Assembly (NCBI GenBank): GCA_026388155.1
Contig: JAPLKI010000022.1
Span: 372,001-436,000 of the forward strand
Source of the DNA: Elusimicrobiota bacterium
Lineage (GTDB): Bacteria > Elusimicrobiota > Elusimicrobia > Elusimicrobiales > UBA9959
Direction: 5' to 3'
Length of the DNA stretch: 64,000 bases
Under the pieces are notes generated by a model that did not search any database, was not told the DNA's origin, and saw only the letters and a program-made list of their open reading frames with translations. Both the position numbers and the translations under genes were made by a program. Below, piece by piece: positions 24,062 through 33,712 of this stretch (its first letter is position 1; each line of letters starts with the position of its first letter).

Positions 24062-24170
24062 AAGGGACAGAAGGTCCAAAGGCACCGAGGCACAAAGTGA
24101 AGGAACTCCTTATAACTTTGTGCCTTTGACACTTTGTCCCTTTGTCGCCGCCTTCGTCCCTCTACCCTTC
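24062..24170. repeat. Junction inverted repeat, word GGCACAAAGT, overlapping the uvrA 3' end
   Basis: Left words GGGACAGAAGGTCCAAAGGCACCGAGG... then GGCACAAAGTG; core GAAGGAACTCCTTATAAC; right words TTTGTGCCTTTGACACTTTGTCCC. The right arm is read by uvrA as its last residues ([14 protein letters not shown]). Confidence 0.82.
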
Positions 24171-26974
24171 ACGCGCATGTGTTCTTTGAGGTATAAGCCG
24201 GTGTGGGAGAGCGGGGTTTTTTTGATTATTTCCGAAGGCGGCCCGGAAAAAACAAGCTGTCCGCCGGCATCGCCGCCTTCGGGGCCGAGCTCGATTATCC
24301 AGTCGGACGAACTCACCACATCAAGGTTGTGCTCTATTACCAGTACCGTGTTCCCGTTCTCCGCAAGCCTGCGCAGGACCTGTAAAAGTTTTTCAACATC
24401 CGCAAAATGCAGGCCCGTGGTGGGCTCGTCCAAAATATAGAGCGTGCGCCCTGTGGCGCGTTTGGAGAGCTGCTCGGCCAGCTTCAGGCGCTGGGCTTCT
24501 CCGCCGGAAAGAGTTGTGGCGCTTTGGCCCAGTTTTATGTAACCAAGGCCCACCTCGGTCATGGTGGAAAGAATTTTAGCTATCTGCGGCACGGCCGAAA
24601 ACAGCTCCGAGGCTTCCTCCACCGACATGGAAAGCACCTCTGAGATATTTTTTTCCTTGAAGCGCACTGCCAGTGTGTCGTCGTTGAAGCGCCGGCCGCC
24701 GCATTCGTCGCATTTAACATACACATCGGGCAAAAACTGCATCTGTATTTTAAGCGTGCCGTCGCCCTGGCAGGCTTCGCAGCGGCCCCCTTTTACATTG
24801 AAAGAAAACCGGCCGGGTTCGTAGCCGCGGCGTTTCGCTTCGGGCAGGCCGGCGAAAATTGCCCTTATATGGTTGAAAACGCCGCTGTAAGTGGCGGGAT
24901 TTGAGCGGGGGGTGCGGCCTATAGGCGACTGGTCGACTATAATAACCTTGTCAACCGACTCCGCGCCTTTCAGGCTTTTAAATTTCCCCGGCTCCTCTTT
25001 TGAATTATAAAGCCTTTTTGCCAGGGCCTTGTAAATTATTTCATAGAGCAGGGTGGATTTACCCGAGCCTGAAACGCCGCAGATGCTGGTAAAAAGGCCG
25101 AGAGGCACGGAAACATCGATATTTTTTAAATTAAACTGGGCGGCTCCTTTAAATTCCAGAAAGCGCCCCGGCCGCGGACGCCTGGATTCTCCTTCAAACG
25201 CCGCGCTGCGTTCGCCGTTTAAAAACAGTCCGGTTACGGAATCGGGGTTCGCGATAATCTCGGCGGGGGTTCCGCTGGCCACAACCCGTCCCCCGTGAAG
25301 GCCGGCGCCGGGGCCCATATCAACAACGTAGTCGGCGCCGCGGATGACCGCTTCATCGTGTTCCACCACTATCAGCGTGTTGCCGATGTCGCGCAATGTT
25401 TTCAGTGTGTTGATGAGGCGGGCGTTATCGCGCTGGTGCAGGCCTATGGTGGGCTCGTCAAGCACGTAAAGCACGCCCGTAAGGCCTGAGCCTATCTGGG
25501 TGGCAAGCTGTATGCGCTGCGCCTCTCCGCCCGATAAGGTTTCAGAGCGGCGTTCAAGCGAGATGTAGCCAAGGCCCACATCGTCCAGAAAATTAAGCCG
25601 GGAATTTATTTCCTTGAGAATGAGGCGGGCTATGGCGCGCTCTTTTTCCGAAAGCGTCAGCTCCGCCATAAACTCTTTTGTTTTGGCGATAGACAGTTCC
25701 GTTAACTGTGCTATGCTTTTCCCGCCCACCAGCACGCTTAAGCCCTCGGGTTTAAGCCTTAAACCTTTGCATTCCGGGCAGATCGTTTCCCGCATGAAGC
25801 GGCGGTGTATTTCTTCTTTGACGAATTCGGATTCAGTCTCATCGTAGCGGCGTTTCAGGTTTACAAGCACCCCTTCAAATTCTCCCCGACCGTCGCCGTA
25901 AAAAAGCACCTGCCTGGCTTTCGGGGTAAGTTTTTGCCAGGGCGCGTCAAGGCTTATGCCGGCGGTCTTTGCGGCGGCGGAAAGCATCTCGGCGTAATAG
26001 CCGGACCAGGAATTTTTCCAGCGGTGGGTGCGGGTGGTTACGGGATCGGACCAGGCTTCAAGGGCTCCTTCGTTAACCGACTTTTCCGGGTTCGGCACCA
26101 CAAGGGCCGGGTCTATTTCTATTTTCACGCCAAGCCCCGTGCAGCCGGGGCAGGCGCCGTAGGGCGAGTTAAAAGAAAAAAGCCTTGGTTCCAGTTCGGG
26201 GAAGCTGAGCCCGCACTCGGGGCAGGAGTTCTTTTCGCTGTAAGCGATGGGGGCTTTTATGCCGGACACCTCCGCGAGGCTGAGCCCGCGCGATTCTTTC
26301 AGCGCCAATTCCACTGCTTCGCTCAGGCGTTCCCGTTCTGCGGGGAAAAGCGTCATCTCATCTATGAAGAGATCGATGTTATGTTTTGAATAGCGCGAAA
26401 GCGCGGGCGGCGAGGAAAGTTCAAACAGTCTGCCGTCGGTCCTTGCCCGGATAAAGCCGGCTTTTTTGAGGCGGGAAAAAAGTTCCTCGTAGGTTCCGGT
26501 GCGCCCTCTTACAAGAGGCGCGAAAATCCTGGCCTTTTTGCCGGCGTGTCTTGCCAGCAGATCCGATACCATGGCCTGCGCGGACCAGGCTTTGAGGGGC
26601 CGCCCGCAGGAAACGCACTTCGCTCTCCCTGCTCTGGCGTACAACAGCCGCAGATAATCGTAAATTTCGGTAACGGTCCCGACGGTGGAGCGCGGGTTCC
26701 TTGAAGGGGAGTGCTGCTGTATGGCGATGGCGGGGGAAAGGCCCTGTATGGATTCCACATCCGGCTTTTCCATCTGCTCCAAAAACTGGCGCGCGTAGGC
26801 GGACAGGCTTTCCACGTAACGCCGCTGACCCTCGGCGTAAATCGTATCAAAGGCAAGGCTGGATTTGCCGGAACCGGAAAGCCCGGTGATCACCACCAGC
26901 TTGTTTTTGGGAAGCTCAAGGTTTATGTTTTTGAGGTTATGGGAGCGGGCGCCCGTGATGATAAGTTTGTCCAT
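24110..26974 (-). CDS. uvrA: UvrABC excision nuclease subunit A
   Basis: This DNA-damage sensor of nucleotide excision repair has two ABC-type ATPase modules. Seen: Walker [10 protein letters not shown] near residue 32, zinc motif CPEC...CPGC, first signature [19 protein letters not shown] with DEPTIGLH, second Walker [11 protein letters not shown], second zinc motif CEAC...CDEC, second signature [15 protein letters not shown] with DEPTTGLH. At 954 aa it is the normal size. The last 20 or so residues are basic, outside the conserved fold, and are encoded by a junction repeat arm. It starts at ATG 26974 immediately behind another junction repeat. Confidence 0.97.
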   Translation of the reverse strand: MDKLIITGARSHNLKNINLELPKNKLVVITGLSGSGKSSLAFDTIYAEGQRRYVESLSAYARQFLEQMEKPDVESIQGLSPAIAIQQHSPSRNPRSTVGTVTEIYDYLRLLYARAGRAKCVSCGRPLKAWSAQAMVSDLLARHAGKKARIFAPLVRGRTGTYEELFSRLKKAGFIRARTDGRLFELSSPPALSRYSKHNIDLFIDEMTLFPAERERLSEAVELALKESRGLSLAEVSGIKAPIAYSEKNSCPECGLSFPELEPRLFSFNSPYGACPGCTGLGVKIEIDPALVVPNPEKSVNEGALEAWSDPVTTRTHRWKNSWSGYYAEMLSAAAKTAGISLDAPWQKLTPKARQVLFYGDGRGEFEGVLVNLKRRYDETESEFVKEEIHRRFMRETICPECKGLRLKPEGLSVLVGGKSIAQLTELSIAKTKEFMAELTLSEKERAIARLILKEINSRLNFLDDVGLGYISLERRSETLSGGEAQRIQLATQIGSGLTGVLYVLDEPTIGLHQRDNARLINTLKTLRDIGNTLIVVEHDEAVIRGADYVVDMGPGAGLHGGRVVASGTPAEIIANPDSVTGLFLNGERSAAFEGESRRPRPGRFLEFKGAAQFNLKNIDVSVPLGLFTSICGVSGSGKSTLLYEIIYKALAKRLYNSKEEPGKFKSLKGAESVDKVIIVDQSPIGRTPRSNPATYSGVFNHIRAIFAGLPEAKRRGYEPGRFSFNVKGGRCEACQGDGTLKIQMQFLPDVYVKCDECGGRRFNDDTLAVRFKEKNISEVLSMSVEEASELFSAVPQIAKILSTMTEVGLGYIKLGQSATTLSGGEAQRLKLAEQLSKRATGRTLYILDEPTTGLHFADVEKLLQVLRRLAENGNTVLVIEHNLDVVSSSDWIIELGPEGGDAGGQLVFSGPPSEIIKKTPLSHTGLYLKEHMRVKGRGTKAATKGQSVKGTKL

Positions 26975-26977
26975 AAA

Positions 26978-27062
26978 TCAATAACAGGGTAGAGGGGCTA
27001 GCGGAGAGAGTAGAGTTATAAGGAGTTCCTTGACCTGATCCCTCGCCCCTATCCCCTACCCC
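26978..27062. repeat. Junction inverted repeat, word TAGAGGGGCTAG / CCCCTATCCCCTA
   Basis: Left arm AGGGTAGAGGGGCTAGCGG; core TATAAGGAGTTCCTTGA; right arm CTCGCCCCTATCCCCTACCCC. The nadB stop TAG is part of the right arm. Confidence 0.82.
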
Positions 27063-28660
27063 ATATACCTGTTCACCCGTGTGGGTTTGCGGTAGTCGGC
27101 TTCGGGCTTCGGGTAATTTATATTGTAGTGCAGCCCGCGGGATTCCCTGCGGCTCTGGGCTGAACGTATTATCTGAGCGGCCAGGCAGGCAATGTTGCGC
27201 AGCTCAAGCAAATCGCGCGTGGGCAGAAAATCCCAGTAGTATTTTACTATCTCCTCCGTGATTATGCCCATCCTGGCCGCGGCGCGTTCAAGGCGTTTGT
27301 CGCTTCTTACTATGCCCACATAGTTCCACATCAGGGTTCTCACTTCATCCCAGTTATGGGCGATGATGACCGCTTCATCCGAATGTTTAGCATCGCCGCA
27401 GTTCCAAAGACCGGGCTTTTCCGCCGCAGCGCGGGGATTTATAAATTCCTCTTTTATAGCCAGGTATGCCCTGTGCGCGAACACGCAGCCCTCAAGAAGC
27501 GAATTCGAGGCCAGGCGGTTGGCCCCGTGAAGGCCGGTGTGGGAAACTTCTCCGACCGCGTACAGTCCCGGAAGGGCCGTCCTTGAATACTCGTCAACCG
27601 CCACTCCGCCGCAGAAAAAATGGGCGGCCGGCACCACCGGAATGGGATTTTTGGCGATATCCAGGCCGAACTCAAGACATTTCGCCCTGATGTTCGGGAA
27701 ACGGCGTTTTATAAAAGCGGGTGAAAGATGCGTGATGTCGAGATAGACGCAGTTTTGTCCTGTGCGCTTTAGTTCGTTGTCTATAGCGCGGGCCACAATA
27801 TCCCGCGGAGCCAGATCTTTAAGCGAAGAATACTTTTTCATGAAAGCTGTTTCGCCGGGCGCCAGGCGAAGCACGCCCCCTTCGCCCCGTAAGGCCTCCG
27901 AGATAAGAAAAGACTTCGCACCCGGAAAGTAGAGGCAGGTGGGGTGGAACTGCACGAATTCCAGGTTTACCAGGTCAAGCCCGGCGCGATAGGCCATGGC
28001 CATCCCGTCGCCGGTGGAAACATCGGGGTTTGAAGTATAACGGTAAACCTTGCCGGCCCCGCCGCTGGCGAGCACGGTATGGCCCGCTAAAAAGCTGTGC
28101 ACCCGGCCGGAACATTCCTCAAGCGCGTAGGCGCCGAGGCAGGCGTTGGAACGCGGTTTTACGGTTGAGGGGTGAGCCGCGAGTATCAGATCCACGGCCG
28201 AATGATTTTCAAAAAAACGGATATTCCGGCGCTGCCGGCAGGCCGCTAAAAGCGCGCGCTCTACCTCGTGGCCGGTGGCGTCGGCCGCGTGCAGTATGCG
28301 GCGCCTTGAATGGCCGCCTTCAAGCCCGGTTTCAAAATGACCGCCCGCGCCGGCAAACCGCGTTCCCAGTTCCACCAGTTCCCTTATACGTTCCGGCGCT
28401 TCCCGCACCGTAAATTCCACCACGCGCGGGTCCGAAAGACCGGCTCCTGTCTTAAGCGTGTCTTTTATGTGCAGGGAAAAAGCGTCGTTCTTTTCGTCCA
28501 TTACGGCCGCTATGCCGCCTTGTGCGAGATCGGTGTTCGAGCGGAAAGCCTCGCGCTTGCTGAGCACTGAAACGGAACCCAGCTCCGAGAGTTTATAGGC
28601 GGAAAGCAGCCCCGAAACGCCGCTGCCGATTACCAGGAAATCAGACTTGTAAATAGACAT
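27056..28660 (-). CDS. nadB: L-aspartate oxidase
   Basis: This FAD-dependent enzyme makes iminoaspartate from aspartate, the first step of NAD biosynthesis. The N-terminal FAD-binding motif VIGSGVSGLLSAYKL, then SNTDLAQGGIAAV, HSRRRILHAADATGHEVERAL, QFHPTCLY and GLYAVGEVSHTGLHGANRLASNSLLEG are all hallmarks of NadB rather than succinate dehydrogenase. Length 534 aa is normal. No nadA or nadC is beside it in the window. The final codons (Y-M-G-stop) run into the junction repeat. Confidence 0.96.
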   Translation of the reverse strand: MSIYKSDFLVIGSGVSGLLSAYKLSELGSVSVLSKREAFRSNTDLAQGGIAAVMDEKNDAFSLHIKDTLKTGAGLSDPRVVEFTVREAPERIRELVELGTRFAGAGGHFETGLEGGHSRRRILHAADATGHEVERALLAACRQRRNIRFFENHSAVDLILAAHPSTVKPRSNACLGAYALEECSGRVHSFLAGHTVLASGGAGKVYRYTSNPDVSTGDGMAMAYRAGLDLVNLEFVQFHPTCLYFPGAKSFLISEALRGEGGVLRLAPGETAFMKKYSSLKDLAPRDIVARAIDNELKRTGQNCVYLDITHLSPAFIKRRFPNIRAKCLEFGLDIAKNPIPVVPAAHFFCGGVAVDEYSRTALPGLYAVGEVSHTGLHGANRLASNSLLEGCVFAHRAYLAIKEEFINPRAAAEKPGLWNCGDAKHSDEAVIIAHNWDEVRTLMWNYVGIVRSDKRLERAAARMGIITEEIVKYYWDFLPTRDLLELRNIACLAAQIIRSAQSRRESRGLHYNINYPKPEADYRKPTRVNRYMG

Positions 28661-28736
28661 TTAGCTTTAATACTCTCGCCAAAAGTTTTAGAATATAAGG
28701 AAGAGGTTACGGCTGCTGCTTACAGTTTACAAAATT

Positions 28737-29822
28737 ATGAAACAGGCCGCTTTCAGTAGCAAACTGTTCATCTACGCCCCCATGGCTTTGTCGCTTGGGA
28801 TACTGGCATGGCTGATAGCGCCCAATGCCCATTCCCTGCTGGCGACGCTGAAAGAATCCAACCCGTGGTGGCTTGTGTTCTCTCTGTTCTTTTCCTTTGG
28901 CAGCTACGCTTTAATGGGGCTTTCACTTTGGGAAGTACTGCGCATCCTCGGCTGGCCGCTTCCTTTTCTGGAGGCTGCCGGCATTTCTTTTGTTTCCACC
29001 ACCGTGAATTATTTTTTTTCTTCGGGGGGCATCAGCGGCTTTGCCACCAGGGCGCATCTTTTAAGCAAGCGCAATGTCCCGTACGGGGCCAGCGTCACTT
29101 CCTCGGTGGTGCTGACCGTTTTTATTTACCTGATTCTCGCGGTTATCATTGTTGAAGGCGTGTTCCTTCAGATACTTAAAACCAATGATTTCGGCAGAAG
29201 TTTTCTGGAAGGCGTGGTAGGGGTCGGCTTCGTAGCGGGTATCGCCCTCGCGCTTATACTGCTTTTCTTCCATGAAGAACTGCGCCATTCCTGGTCCAGA
29301 AAAATTTTCAAGATCGTGAACCATATTATCTATTTCTTTTCCAGACGGGAAATACCGCATGAAAATTTTATTGAGTTCGAGCGCCAGCTGAATTCCGGAA
29401 TTAACACCATACACAGCCGCAAATACGAACTGCCGAAAGTGGTGGGCTATGTGGCCGCGGACTGGGTTTGCAATATCCTGATTTTGTTCTTCGCCTTCAA
29501 GGCTTTGGGCGTGACAATGGGAGCTTCAAAACTCGTTATCGGTTTCGCTTTCGGCATGATAATGACCGTTATCCCGATTTTGCCCGGCGGCCTTGGCGCC
29601 ATGGAAGCCGCCATGACGGCCGCTTATTCGCAAATGGGCATAGAGGTGGGCCACGCGCTGACCGCCAGCCTGCTGTTCCGCCTTTTTTACTATATTGTGC
29701 CGTCTTTGACCAGCATACCGATTTACTGGGGGCTGAAAATATCGGAGCGCCGCTGTTACCAGTCTCACAACCCGGACAAGGAAAGTGAAAATGACGGAGA
29801 ATTCCCTTACAACGGGACCTGA
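28737..29822 (+). CDS. YbhN/LPG-synthase-TM-like membrane protein (UPF0104 type)
   Basis: This 361-aa protein has eight or so membrane helices. Motifs GGISGFATRAHLLSKRNVPYGASVTSSVVLTVFIY and PILPGGLGAMEAAMTAAYSQMGI are those of the AglD/UPF0104 family, thought to be lysylphosphatidylglycerol synthase membrane domains or lipid flippases. No catalytic GNAT domain is present, so synthesis of aminoacyl lipid is unlikely; lipid translocation is a guess. It is divergent from nadB and overlaps the next gene by 32 nt. Confidence 0.8.
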   Translation: MKQAAFSSKLFIYAPMALSLGILAWLIAPNAHSLLATLKESNPWWLVFSLFFSFGSYALMGLSLWEVLRILGWPLPFLEAAGISFVSTTVNYFFSSGGISGFATRAHLLSKRNVPYGASVTSSVVLTVFIYLILAVIIVEGVFLQILKTNDFGRSFLEGVVGVGFVAGIALALILLFFHEELRHSWSRKIFKIVNHIIYFFSRREIPHENFIEFERQLNSGINTIHSRKYELPKVVGYVAADWVCNILILFFAFKALGVTMGASKLVIGFAFGMIMTVIPILPGGLGAMEAAMTAAYSQMGIEVGHALTASLLFRLFYYIVPSLTSIPIYWGLKISERRCYQSHNPDKESENDGEFPYNGT

Positions 29823-30195
29823 AGCGCAGAAGAAAAAAATCCTGATAGTGGAAGACAGCAAGAATACTTCGGAAGCGCTGAAGGCTGTGCTTGAAGCCGA
29901 GGGCAGGCTTATTTTTCTGGCCCGGGACGGCGTGACGGGGCTTGCGCTTGCGCACCGCGAGAAACCTGACCTGATCCTGCTTGATCTGCTGCTTCCCAAA
30001 CTGAACGGTTATGAGGTCTGCGCCGCCCTCAAGCGCGACAACACAGTAAGGCATATACCGATACTTATAATTTCCACCATGGACTCTCCCGAAAGCGTCG
30101 AAAGGGCTAAGATATGCGGTGCGAAAAACTTCATGAAAAAACCCTACAATCTGGAAGACCTGCTGAGGGAAATAAAAAAACTTTTATTGGAGTAA
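29791..30195 (+). CDS. Single-domain response regulator (CheY-like receiver)
   Basis: This 134-aa protein consists of one receiver domain: the acidic pair in ILIVEDSKNT, phospho-acceptor Asp in LILLDLLLPKLNG, the switch Ser/Thr in LIISTMDS and the Lys in NFMKKPYN are all present. No output domain follows. An AAGGA ribosome site fits the ATG at 29791 better than the GTG at 29785. It overlaps the membrane protein gene and is followed closely by a DNA-repair gene; no kinase lies nearby. Confidence 0.9.
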   Translation: MTENSLTTGPEAQKKKILIVEDSKNTSEALKAVLEAEGRLIFLARDGVTGLALAHREKPDLILLDLLLPKLNGYEVCAALKRDNTVRHIPILIISTMDSPESVERAKICGAKNFMKKPYNLEDLLREIKKLLLE

Positions 30196-30254
30196 CCCCG
30201 CCGCCCGCTTATTCGCCGAAGGCAAATCTTCGATTGGAAGCAGGCGGCGGGGTA
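30194..30254. repeat. Palindrome sharing a 22-nt word with the queA insertion
   Basis: Arms ACCCCGCCGCCCGCTT and AAGCAGGCGGCGGGGT enclose GCCGAAGGCAAATCTTCG. The word at 30201-30222 matches 63248-63269 with two mismatches (CCGCCYGCTTATTYGCC plus GAAGG). It lies over the start region of the endonuclease gene. Confidence 0.75.
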
Positions 30255-31040
30255 AGAAAAACTTACTCTCTTCTGCTGGCGGCCTTTGGCCCGCAGGGGT
30301 GGTGGCCGGTGGGCTGGGACACGCCCCGCCCTTTTGGCCAGGAAAACAAGGTCTCTCACCCGGCTTATAATCTCCGGCGACGGCAGATTACCCCAAAAGA
30401 GCGGGGTAAGCCGCTTTACAGGCCGGGCTTTTACGGCCGCCTTTCTGAAAATGAGATTTTTGAGATTTGTGCGGGGGCCATACTCACTCAGAACACTGCC
30501 TGGAAAAATGTGGAACAGGCCCTTGCCGCGCTGAATGCGGCGCGCATCACTTCGCCTGAAAAAATATACGCCTGTCCCGCGGGGAAGCTGGGCCGCCTTA
30601 TACGGTCCAGCGGTTATTATCGCCAAAAGGCCGGCAGGCTCAGGGATTTTTGCGCTTATGTCCTGCGGAAACATCCTGAAGGACTTGAAAAATGGTTCTC
30701 CGCTTCGAACTGTCTGGCGCTGCGCGCCGAATTGCTTGCTCTTAAGGGGATAGGCCCCGAAACAGCCGATTCCATGGTCTTATACGCCGGCGGTAAGCCC
30801 TGCTTTGTAATTGACGCTTATACAAAGCGCATAGCCCGGCGGCTTGGAATCGGCGGGGAGCTTTCTTACGAGGGTTGGCAGGAGTTGTTCCAGGCGAATC
30901 TGCCGGCAAATGTTAAAATATATAATGAATACCACGCGTTGCTGGTAAAACTGGGCAAGGATTTTTGCGGAAAAAGGGAGCCGCGCTGCAGCGGCTGTCC
31001 GTTAAGGAGGATGTGTAATAGTACAGCGAATAACAAATAG
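30234..31040 (+). CDS. Endonuclease III-like DNA glycosylase with 4Fe-4S cluster and a family A insertion
   Basis: The protein is an HhH-GPD DNA-repair enzyme: AILTQNTAWKNVEQAL opens the domain, LLALKGIGPETADSMVLYAG is the helix-hairpin-helix plus catalytic Lys/Asp region, and a C-x6-C-x2-C-x5-C motif (CGKREPRCSGCPLRRMC) holds the 4Fe-4S cluster. The N-terminal words FGPQGWWPVG and RPGFYGRLSENE are normally almost adjacent; here residues about 30-59 between them are family A element A3. The start is uncertain: no ATG lies close to the domain, so TTG 30234 is proposed (ATG 30114 would overlap the previous gene by 82 nt). The stop codon is inside a junction repeat word. Confidence 0.85.
   Translation: MEAGGGVRKTYSLLLAAFGPQGWWPVGWDTPRPFGQENKVSHPAYNLRRRQITPKERGKPLYRPGFYGRLSENEIFEICAGAILTQNTAWKNVEQALAALNAARITSPEKIYACPAGKLGRLIRSSGYYRQKAGRLRDFCAYVLRKHPEGLEKWFSASNCLALRAELLALKGIGPETADSMVLYAGGKPCFVIDAYTKRIARRLGIGGELSYEGWQELFQANLPANVKIYNEYHALLVKLGKDFCGKREPRCSGCPLRRMCNSTANNK
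30321..30408 (+). repeat. Family A palindromic element (A3), in frame in the endonuclease III-like gene
   Basis: Arms ACGCCCCGCCCTTTTGG (30321-30337) and CCAAAAGAGCGGGGT (30393-30407). Peptide PRPFGQENKVSHPAYNLRR then TPKERGKP, matching the reverse-strand peptide of A4. Confidence 0.9.
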
Positions 31041-31122
31041 CGGCCAGCGAAGCAGGGATGGAATTATCCCTTAATTCTCGTTTCACTATTTACTATTTGC
31101 TATTCGCTATTTCGCTACTGAT
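31022..31122. repeat. Junction inverted repeat, word AGCGAATAG
   Basis: Left words ACAGCGAATAACAAATAGCGG; core GGGATGGAATTATCCC; right words CTATTTACTATTTGCTATTCGC. The left arm supplies the last codons (T-A-N-N-K-stop) of the preceding gene. Confidence 0.82.
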
Positions 31123-32184
31123 ATGCTCAAACAGATAGAAAAAACAAGGAACCTGCTGGATGCTGAAAAACCGGCGGCTGCGTTTAAGGCCCTGGCGGGA
31201 TTGAAAAAAGCGGCAGCCGGAGGCGAGGTGTTTTTCCTCAGGGGCGAAGCCTGGAGACAGGCGGGGAAATTTGGAAAAGCCCTGGCGCAGTATAATGCCG
31301 GGCTTAAAGCCGCCGGTCGCGATCGTGCGCTGCGTCTTGAAATATTAATTAAAAAGGCGGCGGTGAGCCGCGCGCTGGGACTTACTTCCATCGCACTTAA
31401 AGCCTCCGGTTCCGCCCTTGCGGCCGCGCGCTCAAGCGGGTTATTTATTCCTGAGGCTGAACTGGAACTTGCCCTGGCGCACCGCCTGGCCGGAGATTTC
31501 GCTCATGCTGAGCCCGCGCTTAAACGTTTACACAGGTTTTACTTCCGCAGAGCCGACTGGGGGGCTGTTTCTTTTGTGCTTTGGGCGTTAGGCGGTCTAT
31601 GGCGGCTTAAGGGGCAGTATAAACTGTCTATAAGAGCTTTTGAGGATGCGGCGCGTTTTGCCGCGAAGTCGGGGGACAAAGCGGCGCGCGGATACGCGCT
31701 TTTCGGACTGGGCGGGGTGCTGCGCGTGGCGGGGCACATCGAAAGCGCGCTTAAACCTTACAATGAAGCGCGGCGGATATTCGCGGGTTCGGATGATATT
31801 TTTGCGCGGGCTTACGCGGAATGCGGCCTGGCCAATGTTCTGCGGCAGTCGGGTCGCCTGGGCACGGCGCTTGAGGGTTACCAAAGGGCGCATAAACTCT
31901 ATTCAGCTATTAAGGACGGGCCGGATCTGGGATTTGTGGAGTGGGGAATAGGAGAGGTCCACAAGAAGCGGGGGGAACTGACAAAAGCCGAAAGGGCTTT
32001 CAAGCGGGCGGAAAAGTTATTTTCCTCCGGCTTTGAACCACGCGGTCTGATCCTTACCCGTCTCTCTCTTGCTCAGGTAAATTATCTGCTCGGCATGACA
32101 GCCAAAGCCGAAAAACTTCATTTCTCCGCCCTGAGAGAAGCCAAAAAACACGGTCTGCATACATATCTGGAAATATTCACCTAA
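31123..32184 (+). CDS. Tetratricopeptide-repeat protein of unknown role
   Basis: The 353-aa chain is almost wholly TPR helices, including FFLRGEAWRQAGKFGKALAQY, YKLSIRAFEDAARFAAKSGDK, IESALKPYNEARRIFAGSDD and LTKAERAFKRAEKLFSSGFE. No signal peptide or catalytic motif is seen; it is probably a cytoplasmic scaffold. The repeats with an A.A..L.GLGGVLR pattern resemble the TPR_12/kinesin-light-chain type. No ribosome site is obvious before the ATG. Its partner cannot be deduced from the neighbours. Confidence 0.75.
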   Translation: MLKQIEKTRNLLDAEKPAAAFKALAGLKKAAAGGEVFFLRGEAWRQAGKFGKALAQYNAGLKAAGRDRALRLEILIKKAAVSRALGLTSIALKASGSALAAARSSGLFIPEAELELALAHRLAGDFAHAEPALKRLHRFYFRRADWGAVSFVLWALGGLWRLKGQYKLSIRAFEDAARFAAKSGDKAARGYALFGLGGVLRVAGHIESALKPYNEARRIFAGSDDIFARAYAECGLANVLRQSGRLGTALEGYQRAHKLYSAIKDGPDLGFVEWGIGEVHKKRGELTKAERAFKRAEKLFSSGFEPRGLILTRLSLAQVNYLLGMTAKAEKLHFSALREAKKHGLHTYLEIFT

Positions 32185-32368
32185 GGTGCCTTTTGGCCTA
32201 TATATAGAATAGGACTTTATACTCATGCGGGTTTTCGGGGGAATATTATAATATACAGTAGCGCAGTAAAGAAGCCGGCGTCTCCGCGTACGGTAATTGC
32301 CGGCATGTGTCCGCGTTTTGTAAATTAGCTTTGAAGTCTGAAGTCCTATAGGTTAAAAGGCGGTGACT

Positions 32369-33604
32369 ATGAGAAAAGTTATCGGTTTCATCGGATTGTC
32401 ATTTTTAGGCATGCTATCTTCCGGAGCTTTCGCGCTGGACCTCGCCCGTCCGCTTCCTAACTGGGTGGACAAAACGCGGGAACATGCCGATGGTCGTCCG
32501 CCTGCCGCGATTTCACGCGCCGCGCAGCAGCCGCCAAGCGATTTCCGTCTCCCGGCCGAGTATGAGAAGGTGGCGGCAGTGGTAATAGGCTGGGCAGGCT
32601 ATACGGATATGCTTACTTCTATCGCCCAGGCCGTTACCGGGCCCGGCCGCGCCCAAATATGGGGGGTTTCGGCCCCGGCTTCCATATCCGGCGTGCCTGC
32701 CGGGAGCTACTCGAGGATCAACGTCCCCATAGACACCGTGTGGATGCGCGATTACGGCCCCTACGGAATATCTTCCGGTCAAACCAGGGTGGGGATAGTG
32801 GATTCTACATACCGGCATTACCAGTACCGCCGCAACGATGACGCCCTCCCCTCTAACCTGGGAAAAGCCAAAAAAATGGATATTTTCGGGATGCCGCTGA
32901 TTATTGACGGCGGGAATGTGATGACGGACTCCAAAGGCGACCTTTTCATGACCAAGCGCACCTACGTATGGAACTCCAATATGTCCCCGGAGCAGGTTGA
33001 CGCCGCGCTGAAAAATTATTTCAAAGTTAAGAATATCTACACTTTTGACTACTCGGGCTATCCGGCTGAGCCGGCGGACGGCACCGGGCACATAGATATG
33101 TTCATGAAGCTCTTAAACGACCACACCGTGCTGATATCAGTGGCCGATACCGAGCCTTTCAAGTCCACCGGTGAAAAAGCGGCGGCCTTTTTCAAAGGCA
33201 AAACCGCCCCGGACGGCGTACCATACAAGGTTATAACGGTAAAAGGATGGGATTCATCCGGCACCTGGTACACCTATACCAACTCGCTTATAGTTAACGG
33301 GGTAGTACTGATGCCGTCCTATTCCGGCCACGATACTGAAAATGCCCAGGGCAAAGCCGCTTACGAGGCCGGTATACCGGGGGTGAATGTGGTGTCTATC
33401 AATTCGGACGACAGCATAACCTCCGGCGGTTCAATTCACTGTGTTACCCAGACTATTCCTGTGCTCCCTCCCGCCGTTAAAGATATGACGTTTACGGATA
33501 TGCCGGAGTTCGACGCGGTCTCCATGACCCTGGAACCCGCTAATTATGTAACCCTGCCCCCGGTTTCAGCGGCTTTTAACCAGTTAAAGGAACAGGCCAA
33601 ATAA
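32369..33604 (+). CDS. Secreted agmatine deiminase/Porphyromonas-type peptidylarginine deiminase-like enzyme
   Basis: A signal peptide (MRKVIGFIGLSFLGMLSSGAFA) precedes a guanidino-group-modifying fold. The catalytic set of the PAD_porph/agmatine deiminase family is visible: WMRDYGP (Asp), IIDGGNVM, GTGHIDMFMK (His, Asp) and GGSIHCVTQTIP with the nucleophilic Cys near the C terminus. Agmatine deiminases are cytoplasmic, so the leader points to a periplasmic or secreted enzyme acting on free or peptide arginine. Unlike the P. gingivalis PPAD, no Ig-like or C-terminal sorting domain is seen. AAGG before ATG 32369 decides the start over GTG 32363. Length 411 aa. Confidence 0.85.
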   Translation: MRKVIGFIGLSFLGMLSSGAFALDLARPLPNWVDKTREHADGRPPAAISRAAQQPPSDFRLPAEYEKVAAVVIGWAGYTDMLTSIAQAVTGPGRAQIWGVSAPASISGVPAGSYSRINVPIDTVWMRDYGPYGISSGQTRVGIVDSTYRHYQYRRNDDALPSNLGKAKKMDIFGMPLIIDGGNVMTDSKGDLFMTKRTYVWNSNMSPEQVDAALKNYFKVKNIYTFDYSGYPAEPADGTGHIDMFMKLLNDHTVLISVADTEPFKSTGEKAAAFFKGKTAPDGVPYKVITVKGWDSSGTWYTYTNSLIVNGVVLMPSYSGHDTENAQGKAAYEAGIPGVNVVSINSDDSITSGGSIHCVTQTIPVLPPAVKDMTFTDMPEFDAVSMTLEPANYVTLPPVSAAFNQLKEQAK

Positions 33605-33700
33605 TAGAAGTCAGAAGCCAGAATCCAGAAGTCAGAACGTAAGGAACTATTCCTTAAGATCCAACTTCTGGATTCTGGCTTCTAAATTCTGACTTCTACC
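33605..33700. repeat. Junction inverted repeat, word AGAAGTCAGAAGCC
   Basis: Left arm AGAAGTCAGAAGCCAGAATC...; core GTAAGGAACTATTCCTTAAG; right arm CTTCTGGATTCTGGCTTC then TAAATTCTGACTTCTA. The arms pair over about 40 bp with one 7-nt bulge. It lies between two convergent genes. Confidence 0.87.
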
Positions 33701-33712
33701 CGGTCCCCACTC

